64,000 nucleotides of DNA from JALYUM01 sp036688685 (GTDB taxonomy: Bacteria; Pseudomonadota; Gammaproteobacteria; Burkholderiales; Burkholderiaceae_D), in the NCBI RefSeq assembly GCF_036688685.1, contig NZ_JAQQPS010000009.1:62001-126000 (forward strand), written 5' to 3'. This document shows positions 50,959 to 60,150 of the stretch, piece by piece (position 1 is the stretch's first letter; every line of letters starts with the position of its first letter). A program made the translations under genes and the position numbers. The notes under the pieces are model-generated. The model made no database searches. It had not been told where the DNA came from and was given only the letters and a program-made list of their open reading frames with translations.

Positions 50959-51435
50959 ATGTCAATTGAAGGCGTATTAAACGAAGGTTTCATTACCACG
51001 ACAGCCGACTCGCTGATCAACTGGGCACGTACCGGGTCGATGTTCCCGATGACGTTCGGCCTGGCTTGCTGCGCAGTCGAAATGATGCACGCCGGCGCGG
51101 CCCGTTACGATATGGACCGCTTCGGCGTTGTGTTTCGTCCATCGCCACGTCAGTCTGACGTGATGATCGTGGCCGGGACGCTGTGCAACAAGATGGCGCC
51201 GGCGCTGCGCAAGGTCTACGACCAGATGCCGGAACCGCGCTGGGTCATTTCGATGGGCTCCTGTGCCAACGGTGGCGGCTACTATCACTACTCGTATTCG
51301 GTGGTGCGCGGCTGTGACCGCATTGTCCCGGTCGACGTCTACGTCCCGGGCTGCCCGCCGACCGCGGAGGCGCTCCTGTACGGCATCCTGCAGCTGCAAA
51401 ATAAAATCAAGCGCACCAATACCATCGCGCGCTAA
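50959..51435 (+). CDS. nuoB: NADH-quinone oxidoreductase subunit B
   Basis: This 158-residue subunit holds cluster N2, the last electron relay before quinone. The tandem Cys pair is in GLACCAVEMMH, and the other ligands in SMGSCANGGGYYH and VPGCPPTAEALLYG. It lies three bases after nuoA. Confidence 0.97.
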   Translation: MSIEGVLNEGFITTTADSLINWARTGSMFPMTFGLACCAVEMMHAGAARYDMDRFGVVFRPSPRQSDVMIVAGTLCNKMAPALRKVYDQMPEPRWVISMGSCANGGGYYHYSYSVVRGCDRIVPVDVYVPGCPPTAEALLYGILQLQNKIKRTNTIAR

Positions 51436-51450
51436 GCCAGGATCCCTATC

Positions 51451-52044
51451 ATGACGACAAAAATTGCCGCCCTCGAACGGGCCCTGCGCACCGCCCTGGG
51501 CGAGGGTGCTGTGATCAGCACCGCGCTGGGCGAAGTGACGGTGCAGGTCAAGGCCGCCGACTACCTGAAATCGATGTTCATCCTGCGCGATGAGCCGTCG
51601 CTGCACTTCGAGCAATTGCTCGACTTGTGCGGCGTTGACTATTCCACCTACGGCGAAGGTACGTGGGATGGCCTGCGTTTCGCGGCCACCTCGCACCTGC
51701 TGTCGGTCAAGCACAACTGGCGCGTGCGCGTGCGCGTGTTCGCGCCCGACGACGAGATGCCGCTGGTCGCTTCCGTGGTGCCGGTCTGGCGTTCTGCCAA
51801 CTGGTACGAGCGTGAAGCGTTCGACCTGTACGGCATCCTGTTCGACGGTCACAACGACTTGCGCCGCATCCTGACCGACTACGGCTTCATCGGTCACCCA
51901 TTCCGCAAGGATTTCCCGGTGACGGGCTACGTCGAGATGCGCTACGACCCCGAACAGAAGCGGGTGATTTACCAACCCGTGACCATCGAGCCGCGTGAAA
52001 TCATTCCGCGCGTGATCCGCGAAGAAAGCTACGGGCTGAAATAA
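51451..52044 (+). CDS. nuoC: NADH-quinone oxidoreductase subunit C
   Basis: This 197-residue peripheral subunit of complex I has the 30-kDa signature EREAFDLYGILFDGHNDLRRI. It is separate from nuoD, unlike the fused nuoCD of E. coli. Its TAA overlaps the nuoD start by one base. Confidence 0.96.
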   Translation: MTTKIAALERALRTALGEGAVISTALGEVTVQVKAADYLKSMFILRDEPSLHFEQLLDLCGVDYSTYGEGTWDGLRFAATSHLLSVKHNWRVRVRVFAPDDEMPLVASVVPVWRSANWYEREAFDLYGILFDGHNDLRRILTDYGFIGHPFRKDFPVTGYVEMRYDPEQKRVIYQPVTIEPREIIPRVIREESYGLK

Positions 52045-53297
52045 TGGCTGAACTTAAAAATTACACCCTGAACTTCGGTCCGCAGCACCCTGCAGCCCAC
52101 GGCGTGCTGCGCCTGGTGTTGGAGCTTGATGGCGAAGTCATCCAGCGTGCCGACCCGCACATCGGCCTGTTGCACCGCGCAACCGAGAAGCTGGCGGAAA
52201 CCCGCACCTACCTGCAATCGGTGCCGTACATGGACCGCCTCGATTACGTCTCGATGATGTGCAACGAGCACGCCTACGTGATGGCCATCGAAAAGCTGAT
52301 CGGCGTCGAAGTGCCGGTGCGCGCCCAGTACATCCGCGTCATGTTCGACGAAATCACGCGTTTGCTGAACCACCTGATGTGGCTTGGCGCACACGCGCTC
52401 GACGTCGGCGCCATGGGCCCGTTCCTGTACGCCTTCCGCGACCGTGAAGATCTGTTCGACGTGTACGAAGCCGTCTCCGGCGCGCGCATGCACGCAGCAT
52501 ACTATCGCCCGGGCGGCGTCTACCGCGATCTGCCGGACGCGATGCCGCAACACAAGCCATCGATCATCCGCAGCGCCAAGAAAATCGACGCCCTCAACGA
52601 AAGCCGCCAGGGTTCGCTGCTCGACTTCATCGACGATTTCTCGAAGCGTTTCGTGACCTATGTCGACGAATATGAAACCCTGCTGACCGACAACCGCATC
52701 TGGAAACAGCGCACCGTCGGCATCGGCGTGGTGACGCCGGAAGATGCGCTGGCCATGGGCTTCACCGGCGCCATGCTGCGCGGTTCGGGCATCGAGTGGG
52801 ATCTGCGCAAGAAGCAGCCCTACGCCGTGTACGACAAGATGGAATTCGACGTGCCGGTTGGCACCAACGGCGATTGCTACGACCGCTACCTGGTCCGCGT
52901 GGAAGAGATGCGCCAGTCGAACCGCATCATCAAGCAGGCGTCGGCCTGGCTGCGCGCCAACCCGGGTCCGGTGATGACCAGCAACCACAAGGTCGCCCCG
53001 CCCAACCGCGTGGACATGAAGACGAATATGGAATCGCTGATTCACCACTTCAAACTGTTCACCGAAGGCATGCACGTGCCGCCGGGCGAAGCGTTTGCAT
53101 CGGTGGAGCATCCAAAAGGCGAGTTCGGCATCTATATCGTCTCGGACGGCGCCAACAAACCGTATCGCTTGAAGATCCGTGCCCCGGACTATGCGCACTT
53201 GCAGAGCCTGGACGAAATGGCGCGTGGCCACATGATCGCGGACGCCGTGACCATCATCGGCACGCAGGACATCGTATTCGGCAGTATCGACCGCTAA
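52044..53297 (+). CDS. nuoD: NADH-quinone oxidoreductase subunit D
   Basis: This 417-residue 49-kDa subunit forms the quinone-binding cavity with NuoB. FGPQHPAAHGVLRLVLELDGE and PHIGLLHRATEKLAE are diagnostic, with the quinone-site His and the conserved C-terminal VFGSIDR. Confidence 0.97.
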   Translation: MAELKNYTLNFGPQHPAAHGVLRLVLELDGEVIQRADPHIGLLHRATEKLAETRTYLQSVPYMDRLDYVSMMCNEHAYVMAIEKLIGVEVPVRAQYIRVMFDEITRLLNHLMWLGAHALDVGAMGPFLYAFRDREDLFDVYEAVSGARMHAAYYRPGGVYRDLPDAMPQHKPSIIRSAKKIDALNESRQGSLLDFIDDFSKRFVTYVDEYETLLTDNRIWKQRTVGIGVVTPEDALAMGFTGAMLRGSGIEWDLRKKQPYAVYDKMEFDVPVGTNGDCYDRYLVRVEEMRQSNRIIKQASAWLRANPGPVMTSNHKVAPPNRVDMKTNMESLIHHFKLFTEGMHVPPGEAFASVEHPKGEFGIYIVSDGANKPYRLKIRAPDYAHLQSLDEMARGHMIADAVTIIGTQDIVFGSIDR

Positions 53298-53331
53298 GCC
53301 GCTGGCTTGGCGTGTACATTTGAGGCAAACC

Positions 53332-53811
53332 ATGTTGTTATCTGAACAGTGCTACAAAAAAATTGATCGCGAACTGGCCAAGTACCCGGCCGACCAGCGC
53401 CAGTCGGCCGTGATGGCCGCGCTGGCCCACGCGCAAGTGGAAACCGGCTGGCTGCCACCGGAAGTCCTGCAGGACGTTGCCGACTACATCGGCATGCCGG
53501 CGATTGCCGTCCAGGAAGTTGCGACTTTCTACAATATGTACAACACCAAGCCGGTGGGCAAGCACAAGATCACCGTCTGCACCAACCTGCCATGCCAGTT
53601 GTCGGGCGGCGACCGCGCCGGCAAGCGCCTGCAGGAAATGCTGGGCATCGGCTACCGCGAAACCACCGCCGACGGCAAGTTCACGCTGATTGAAGGCGAG
53701 TGCATGGGCGCCTGTGGCGATGCACCGGTCATGATCGTGAATAACCATCGCATGTGCTCGTTCATGACGGACGAAAAAATCGATGCACTCGTTGAGGAAT
53801 TGAACAAATGA
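53332..53811 (+). CDS. nuoE: NADH-quinone oxidoreductase subunit E
   Basis: This 159-residue subunit carries the [2Fe-2S] cluster N1a: ligands lie in VCTNLPCQ and EGECMGACGDAP. Start ATG 53332 is used; a TTG four codons upstream is the alternative. Its stop overlaps the nuoF start. Confidence 0.96.
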   Translation: MLLSEQCYKKIDRELAKYPADQRQSAVMAALAHAQVETGWLPPEVLQDVADYIGMPAIAVQEVATFYNMYNTKPVGKHKITVCTNLPCQLSGGDRAGKRLQEMLGIGYRETTADGKFTLIEGECMGACGDAPVMIVNNHRMCSFMTDEKIDALVEELNK

Positions 53812-55103
53812 CCAGTCTGCACGATCGTCACATCAAGCCAGTGATCCTCGCGGGTCTGGACGGCAAAAACTGGCACCTGGCCGACTATGTCGCGCGCGGA
53901 GGCTACAGCGCGTTGCGCCGCATCCTCGAAAACAACATCACGCCGGAACAGATCATCGCCGACCTGAAGGCCTCGGGCTTGCGCGGCCGCGGCGGTGCGG
54001 GTTTCCCGACCGGCCTGAAGTGGAGCTTCATGCCACGCCAGTTCCCGGGCCAGAAATACCTCGTCTGCAATACCGACGAAGGCGAGCCGGGTACGTTCAA
54101 AGACCGCGACATCATTCGCTACAACCCGCACAGCCTGATCGAAGGCATGGCCATCGGCGCGTTCGCCATGGGCATCACGGTCGGCTACAACTACATCCAC
54201 GGCGAAATTTTTGCCGAGTACGAGTTGTTTGAAGAAGCGCTGGAAGAGGCGCGTGCCGCCGGCTTCCTGGGCGACAACATCATGGGCAGCACCTTCAATT
54301 TCCAGTTGCATGCGGCGCATGGTTATGGCGCCTACATCTGCGGCGAAGAAACGGCGCTGCTGGAGTCGCTCGAAGGCAAGAAAGGCCAGCCACGCTTCAA
54401 GCCGCCTTTCCCGGCCTCGTTCGGCCTGTACGGCAAGCCAACCACGATCAACAACACCGAGACCTTTGCTGCGGTGCCGTTCATCCTGAACATGGGCGCA
54501 GAGAATTATCTGGCCATGGGCAAGCCGAACAATGGCGGTTCGAAAATCTTTTCGATCTCCGGCGACGTCAATCGTCCAGGCAATTACGAAGTGCCGCTCG
54601 GCACCCCGTTTGCCACGCTGATGGAATTGGCCGGCGGCATGCGCGGCGGTCGGAAAATCAAGGCCGTGATTCCTGGCGGTTCGTCGGCGCCGGTTGTGCG
54701 CGGCGAGGTCATGATGGATACCGACCTCGACTACGACGCGATCGCGAAAGCAGGTTCAATGCTTGGTTCGGGCGCCGTCATCGTCATGGACGAGACGCGC
54801 TGCATGGTGAAATCGCTGCTGCGCCTGTCGTACTTCTATTACGAAGAATCGTGCGGCCAGTGCACCCCATGCCGCGAAGGCACGGGCTGGATGTACCGCA
54901 TGGTGCATAGGATTGAGCACGGGGAAGGGCGCGCAAGCGACCTGGACATGCTGAACTCGATCGCCGACAACATTCAGGGTCGCACCATTTGCGCCCTGGG
55001 TGATGCCGCCGCGATGCCGGTACGCGCCATGATCAAGAACTTCCGCGAAGAATTTGAATATCACATCGAGCACAAGCATTGCCTCGTGCCCGCTTATCTT
55101 TAA
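53808..55103 (+). CDS. nuoF: NADH-quinone oxidoreductase subunit F
   Basis: This 431-residue subunit binds NADH, FMN and cluster N3. The NADH site is GLRGRGGAGFPTGLKW, the FMN site includes YICGEETALLES, and the [4Fe-4S] motif is ESCGQCTPCREG with a later Cys in TICALGD. Confidence 0.97.
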   Translation: MTSLHDRHIKPVILAGLDGKNWHLADYVARGGYSALRRILENNITPEQIIADLKASGLRGRGGAGFPTGLKWSFMPRQFPGQKYLVCNTDEGEPGTFKDRDIIRYNPHSLIEGMAIGAFAMGITVGYNYIHGEIFAEYELFEEALEEARAAGFLGDNIMGSTFNFQLHAAHGYGAYICGEETALLESLEGKKGQPRFKPPFPASFGLYGKPTTINNTETFAAVPFILNMGAENYLAMGKPNNGGSKIFSISGDVNRPGNYEVPLGTPFATLMELAGGMRGGRKIKAVIPGGSSAPVVRGEVMMDTDLDYDAIAKAGSMLGSGAVIVMDETRCMVKSLLRLSYFYYEESCGQCTPCREGTGWMYRMVHRIEHGEGRASDLDMLNSIADNIQGRTICALGDAAAMPVRAMIKNFREEFEYHIEHKHCLVPAYL

Positions 55104-55118
55104 GGCCAGAGAACTCTC

Positions 55119-57440
55119 ATGGTTGAAATTGAAATTGACGGCAAGAAGGTAGAAGTCGCGCCGGGTACCATGTTGCTGGAAGCTGCCAACAAAATTGGCA
55201 CCTATATCCCGCACTTCTGCTATCACAAGAAATTGTCGATCGCTGCGAACTGCCGCATGTGCCTGGTCGAAGTGGAAAAGGCGCCGAAGCCTTTGCCAGC
55301 CTGCGCCACGCCAGTGTCGGCGGGCATGATCGTGCGTTCGAACAGCGAAAAAGCGGTGCAGGCACAGAAATCCGTCATGGAATTCTTGCTGATTAACCAC
55401 CCGCTCGATTGCCCGATCTGCGACCAGGGCGGCGAATGCCAGTTGCAGGATCTGGCCGTCGGCTACGGCAGCGGCAAGTCGCGCTACGAAGAAGAAAAAC
55501 GCGTGGTTGTGCCGAAAGAAGCCGGTCCGCTGGTGTCGATGGAAGAGATGGCGCGCTGCATCCAGTGCACCCGTTGCGTCCGTTTTGGCCAGGAAGTGGC
55601 TGGCGTGATGGAGCTGGGCATGGTTGGCCGCGGCGAGCACTCGGAAATCACGACGTTCGTCGGTAAAACCATCGACTCGGAAGTGTCCGGCAACATGATC
55701 GACCTGTGCCCGGTTGGCGCACTGACCTCGAAACCGTTCCGCTACTCCGCACGTCCATGGGAACTGTCGCGCCGCAAATCGGTTTCGCCGCACGACTCAC
55801 TCGGGTCTAATCTCATTGTGCAAGTGAAAAACGGCAAAGTGATGCGCGTGCTGCCGCTGGAAAACGAAGCGATCAACGAATGCTGGCTGTCCGACAAAGA
55901 CCGTTTCTCCTACGATGCGCTGGACCATACCGACCGTTTGACGGTGCCGATGATCAAGCAGGGCGGCCAGTGGGCCGAAACCGACTGGCAAACCGCGCTC
56001 GAATACGTGGCCCACGGCCTGCGTAACATCAAGCACGAACACGGCGCCGACAGCATCGCTGCTGCCGCCACCGCCCACTCGACCGTCGAAGAACTGTATT
56101 TGCTGCAAAAAGCCATGCGTGGCCTCGGTACCGAGAACATCGACTTCCGCCTGCGCCAGGGCGACTTCGCGCTGGACGGCGCGGTCACCCCATGGCTGGG
56201 CATGCCAATCGCCGAGCTGTCGAATGTCGCCAGCGCGTTTGTGATCGGCTCGAACCTGCGCAAGGATCATCCGCTGGTCGCCACCCGTCTGCGTAACGCC
56301 ATCAAGAATGGCGCCAAGCTGGCTGTTCTGGGCGGCACCGACGATGATCTGTTGATGACCACGGCTGCGAAAATCGTGGCCGCGCCAAGCGACTGGTTGG
56401 CTGCCTTGTCCGACGTGGTGGCCGCTGTCGCCGCTGCGAAAGAAATCGACGCACCGGCCGGCTTCAATAACATCACTGTCACCGATAACGCCAAAGCCAT
56501 CGCTAAAACCTTCGCGAAAGAGGGCGCTGTCGTCCTGCTGGGCAATGCGGTCTCGCATCACCCGCAAGGCGCTGCCATCCACGCAGCGGCCCAGTGGATC
56601 GCTGATACGACCGGCGCCAAATTCGGCTACCTGGTCGAAGCGGCGAACACCGTCGGCGGTTATCTGGTCAACGCCACGGCGAACAAGGATTTGTTCGCGA
56701 CGCCGAAAAAAGCGTATGTGCTGCTCAACGCCGAGCCTGAGCTCGACGCTGCGAATCCACAGCAAGCGCGCGCCGCCTTGGATGGCGCCGAGATGGTGGT
56801 TGTCATGTCCGCGTTCAAGCACGGTTTCGAGTACGCCGATGTGCTGCTGCCAATCGCGCCATTCAGCGAAACCGCCGGCACCTTCGTGAACTGCGAAGGC
56901 CGTGCACAAAGTTTCAATGGCACCGTCAAGCCGATGGGCGAAGCCCGTCCAGCCTGGAAAGTGCTGCGCGTCCTGGGCAATTTGCTGGGCGTGGCCGGTT
57001 TCGACTACGACACCTCCGAAGGCGTGCGTGATGAAGCGCTGGGCAAGGGCGTGACCGACCTGTCGGGCAAGCTGAACAACATCGGCAAGGCAACGCTTCA
57101 GGCCGCAGCCTACGGTAACGCTGGCGCGCTTGAGCGCGTCACCGACGTGCCGATCTACTTCACCGACGCCATCGCGCGCCGCTCCGAGCCGCTGCAACGC
57201 ACGGCTGACGCGAATATTGCGCTGGTCACCTTGCCACGCGCCCTGGCTGCCGAACTGAACGTGGTCGCTGGCGACCGCGTGCAAGTAACGCAAGGCACGG
57301 GCAGCGCGATCCTGGTAGCCGACATCGATGCGCGCCTGCCAGTGAACGCGATCCGCGTCGCTGCCGGTCACCCACTGACCGCCACGCTGGGCGCCATGTT
57401 CGGTCCGATCGCTGTGCAAAAAGCAGGGGAGGCTGCGTAA
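55119..57440 (+). CDS. nuoG: NADH-quinone oxidoreductase subunit G
   Basis: This 773-residue 75-kDa subunit has an N-terminal [2Fe-2S] domain (FCYHKKLSIAANCRMC), the His/Cys-ligated cluster (LDCPICDQGGEC), a [4Fe-4S] motif (CIQCTRCVRF) and a molybdopterin oxidoreductase-like body without cofactor. Its last base overlaps the nuoH start. Confidence 0.97.
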   Translation: MVEIEIDGKKVEVAPGTMLLEAANKIGTYIPHFCYHKKLSIAANCRMCLVEVEKAPKPLPACATPVSAGMIVRSNSEKAVQAQKSVMEFLLINHPLDCPICDQGGECQLQDLAVGYGSGKSRYEEEKRVVVPKEAGPLVSMEEMARCIQCTRCVRFGQEVAGVMELGMVGRGEHSEITTFVGKTIDSEVSGNMIDLCPVGALTSKPFRYSARPWELSRRKSVSPHDSLGSNLIVQVKNGKVMRVLPLENEAINECWLSDKDRFSYDALDHTDRLTVPMIKQGGQWAETDWQTALEYVAHGLRNIKHEHGADSIAAAATAHSTVEELYLLQKAMRGLGTENIDFRLRQGDFALDGAVTPWLGMPIAELSNVASAFVIGSNLRKDHPLVATRLRNAIKNGAKLAVLGGTDDDLLMTTAAKIVAAPSDWLAALSDVVAAVAAAKEIDAPAGFNNITVTDNAKAIAKTFAKEGAVVLLGNAVSHHPQGAAIHAAAQWIADTTGAKFGYLVEAANTVGGYLVNATANKDLFATPKKAYVLLNAEPELDAANPQQARAALDGAEMVVVMSAFKHGFEYADVLLPIAPFSETAGTFVNCEGRAQSFNGTVKPMGEARPAWKVLRVLGNLLGVAGFDYDTSEGVRDEALGKGVTDLSGKLNNIGKATLQAAAYGNAGALERVTDVPIYFTDAIARRSEPLQRTADANIALVTLPRALAAELNVVAGDRVQVTQGTGSAILVADIDARLPVNAIRVAAGHPLTATLGAMFGPIAVQKAGEAA

Positions 57441-58513
57441 TGGCAATCATTGAAACGATCACCACCAACGGTTCGGCCCTGCTGGGCGTGGCCTGGACCC
57501 CGGTCTGGACCCTGGTCAAAATCCTGTGCGTCCTGCTGCCGCTGATGGGCCTGGTTGCCTACGCAACGCTGTGGGAACGCAAACTGATCGGCTGGATCCA
57601 GATCCGCGTCGGCCCGAACCGCGTCGGTCCGGCTGGCTTGCTGCAGCCGATTGCCGATGCTTTGAAACTCTTGTTGAAAGAGATCGTCGTTCCAAGCAAG
57701 GCCAACGGCAAGCTGTTTATTCTCGGCCCGATCATGACCATCATGCCGGCGCTGGCCGCCTGGTCGGTCGTGCCGTTCGGTCCGCAGTTCGCGCTGGCCA
57801 ACGTCAACGCAGGTTTGCTGGTGCTGATGGCGATTACGTCGATCGAGGTGTACGGCATCATCATCGCCGGTTGGGCGTCGAACTCGAAGTACTCCTTCCT
57901 GGGCGCCATGCGCGCCTCGGCACAGATGATTTCGTATGAAATCCCGATGGGCTTCGTGTTTGTCGTGATCCTGATGGTGTCCGGCAGCCTGAATTTCTCG
58001 GACATCGTCGCCAAGCAGGAATTTGGCTACTTTGTCTCGCACGGCGTGAACTTGCTGTCGTGGAACTGGCTGCCACTGCTGCCGCTGTTCGTCATCTACC
58101 TGACCTCCGGCCTGGCTGAATGCAACCGTCACCCGTTCGACGTCGTCGAAGGCGAATCGGAAATCGTGGCCGGTCACATGGTCGAGTACTCGGGCATGTC
58201 GTATGCGATGTTCATGCTGGCCGAGTACGCCAACATGATCCTGATCGGCGTGGTCGCTTCGATCATGTTCCTGGGCGGCTGGGCTGCACCATTCGGTTTC
58301 CTGGAGTTTGGCGGCGGTTTCGGCGGCTTCTTCTGGCTGTTTGCAAAAACCTTCTTCATCGTCTCGTTGATGGTCTGGGTGCGCGGTACCTTCCCACGCT
58401 ATCGCTTCGACCAGATCATGCGTCTCGGCTGGAAAGTATTCATTCCGCTGACGCTGGTATGGCTGGTGCTGGTTGCTGGCGTGATGCAGACCTCGTGGAA
58501 TATCTGGAAGTAA
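57440..58513 (+). CDS. nuoH: NADH-quinone oxidoreductase subunit H
   Basis: This 357-residue membrane subunit links the quinone chamber to the proton channels. WERKLIGWIQIRVGPNRVGPAGLLQPIADALKL (in parts) and ECNRHPFDVVEGESEIVAG are the signatures. About eight to nine membrane helices. Confidence 0.97.
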   Translation: MAIIETITTNGSALLGVAWTPVWTLVKILCVLLPLMGLVAYATLWERKLIGWIQIRVGPNRVGPAGLLQPIADALKLLLKEIVVPSKANGKLFILGPIMTIMPALAAWSVVPFGPQFALANVNAGLLVLMAITSIEVYGIIIAGWASNSKYSFLGAMRASAQMISYEIPMGFVFVVILMVSGSLNFSDIVAKQEFGYFVSHGVNLLSWNWLPLLPLFVIYLTSGLAECNRHPFDVVEGESEIVAGHMVEYSGMSYAMFMLAEYANMILIGVVASIMFLGGWAAPFGFLEFGGGFGGFFWLFAKTFFIVSLMVWVRGTFPRYRFDQIMRLGWKVFIPLTLVWLVLVAGVMQTSWNIWK

Positions 58514-58539
58514 TCAGGAAGCAAAAGAGAGCGAACAAA

Positions 58540-59028
58540 ATGGAACGAGTCAAAGATTTTTTCGGCAGCCTGTTGCTGACCGAGCTGCTCAAGGGCATGG
58601 CCCTGACGGGCAAGTACATGTTTTCGCGCAAGATCACGGTGCAGTACCCGGAAGAGAAGACGCCGATGTCGCCGCGCTTCCGTGGTCTGCACGCGCTGCG
58701 CCGCTACCCGAACGGGGAAGAGCGCTGCATCGCCTGCAAACTGTGCGAAGCAGTCTGCCCGGCGATGGCGATCACAATCGAATCCGAGCAGCGTGAAGAC
58801 GGCAGCCGCCGTACCACCCGCTACGACATCGATCTGACCAAGTGCATCTTCTGCGGTTTCTGCGAAGAGTCTTGCCCGGTCGATTCGATCGTCGAGACCC
58901 ACGTACTGGAATACCACGGCGAAAAACGTGGCGACCTGTACTACACCAAAGAAATGTTGCTGGCTGTCGGCGACCGCTACGAGAACGATATCGCCGCTGC
59001 CCGCGCTGTCGACGCACCGTACCGCTAA
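58540..59028 (+). CDS. nuoI: NADH-quinone oxidoreductase subunit I
   Basis: This 162-residue subunit carries two [4Fe-4S] clusters (N6a, N6b) in CIACKLCEAVCP and CIFCGFCEESCP, with one Cys each donated to the other cluster. ATG 58540 gives the family start MERVKDFFGSLL. Confidence 0.97.
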   Translation: MERVKDFFGSLLLTELLKGMALTGKYMFSRKITVQYPEEKTPMSPRFRGLHALRRYPNGEERCIACKLCEAVCPAMAITIESEQREDGSRRTTRYDIDLTKCIFCGFCEESCPVDSIVETHVLEYHGEKRGDLYYTKEMLLAVGDRYENDIAAARAVDAPYR

Positions 59029-59060
59029 CCGCTCACAACAAGAATAAGGTCCCGGCCGTC

Positions 59061-59789
59061 ATGGATTTCAAAACTTTTCTGTTCTACGCGTTCTCGCTGA
59101 TCATGCTCGCAGCGGCAACCCGTGTTATTACCGCCAAGAACCCGGTGCACGCCGCCCTGTTCCTGGTGCTGGCGTTCTTCAACGCCGCAGGCATCTGGCT
59201 GCTGCTGAAAGCCGAATTCCTCGCCATCGTCCTGGTGCTGGTGTACGTCGGCGCGGTGATGGTGCTGTTCCTCTTCGTCGTGATGATGCTCGACATTAAT
59301 ATCGACAAGATGCGTGAGGGCTTCTGGGGTTACCTGCCACTGGCGTCCGCGATTGGCGCGCTGATCGTGCTGGAAATGGCAGCCGTTCTGTGGCGCGGAT
59401 ACATGACCTTCGAGCAGACCCCGGCGGCTGCCGCGCTGAACATCGGCGGTACCAAGGAACTGGGCATGCTGATCTACACGAAATATATTTACGGCTTTGA
59501 AATTGCCGCAGCGATCTTGCTCGTGGCGATCATCGCCGCCGTGGCACTGACCCTGCGTACCCGCAAGGACAGCAAGGCTATCGATCCGGGCGACGCTGTC
59601 CGCGTCAAGCGCAACGACCGTCTGCGCATCGTCAAAATGGCCTCAGTGAATCAGCCGGCCATCGATGAAGAAGCCGCGCGCGTTGCCGCGCTGGAAGCTG
59701 AACGTGCCGCCACTGAACCATCGGCGCCGACGCTGGATAAAGCTGTCTCCGCTGCAGCAGCGGCGCCCGCTAAAAAGGATGCCAAATGA
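59061..59789 (+). CDS. nuoJ: NADH-quinone oxidoreductase subunit J
   Basis: This 242-residue membrane subunit has five membrane helices and the pi-bulge region LVYVGAVMVLFLFVVMM. After the last helix there is a hydrophilic tail of about 70 residues rich in Ala, Glu and Lys, longer than in E. coli NuoJ. Its stop overlaps the nuoK start. Confidence 0.95.
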   Translation: MDFKTFLFYAFSLIMLAAATRVITAKNPVHAALFLVLAFFNAAGIWLLLKAEFLAIVLVLVYVGAVMVLFLFVVMMLDINIDKMREGFWGYLPLASAIGALIVLEMAAVLWRGYMTFEQTPAAAALNIGGTKELGMLIYTKYIYGFEIAAAILLVAIIAAVALTLRTRKDSKAIDPGDAVRVKRNDRLRIVKMASVNQPAIDEEAARVAALEAERAATEPSAPTLDKAVSAAAAAPAKKDAK

Positions 59790-60094
59790 CCTTATCCCTT
59801 GCTCACTACCTGATCCTGGGCGCGATGCTGTTCGCAATCTCGATCGTGGGTATCTTCCTGAACCGGAAGAACATCATTGTCCTGCTGATGGCCATCGAAC
59901 TGATGCTGCTGGCCGTGAACCTGAACTTCATCGCGTTTTCCCATTACCTGGGTGACGCGGCCGGACAGATTTTCGTGTTCTTCATCCTCACCGTGGCTGC
60001 CGCCGAATCGGCGATCGGCCTGGCGATCCTGGTGGTCCTGTTCCGTAATGTGGACACGATCAACGTGGAAGACCTCGATAGCCTCAAGGGTTAA
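59786..60094 (+). CDS. nuoK: NADH-quinone oxidoreductase subunit K
   Basis: This 102-residue three-helix subunit contains the conserved membrane Glu residues in LMAIELMLLAVNLNF and AAESAIGLAILV, which take part in proton movement. Confidence 0.97.
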   Translation: MTLSLAHYLILGAMLFAISIVGIFLNRKNIIVLLMAIELMLLAVNLNFIAFSHYLGDAAGQIFVFFILTVAAAESAIGLAILVVLFRNVDTINVEDLDSLKG

Positions 60095-60150
60095 TCGACA
60101 CAACGGTTTGCATGATTTTCATTTCGAATACATAACGATTAAGGTTCAAC

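Noticed and set aside
55797..57446. Long open frame antisense to nuoG (549 codons)
   Set aside because: Shadow of a GC-rich coding frame; nuoG is certain and the antisense product has low-complexity composition.
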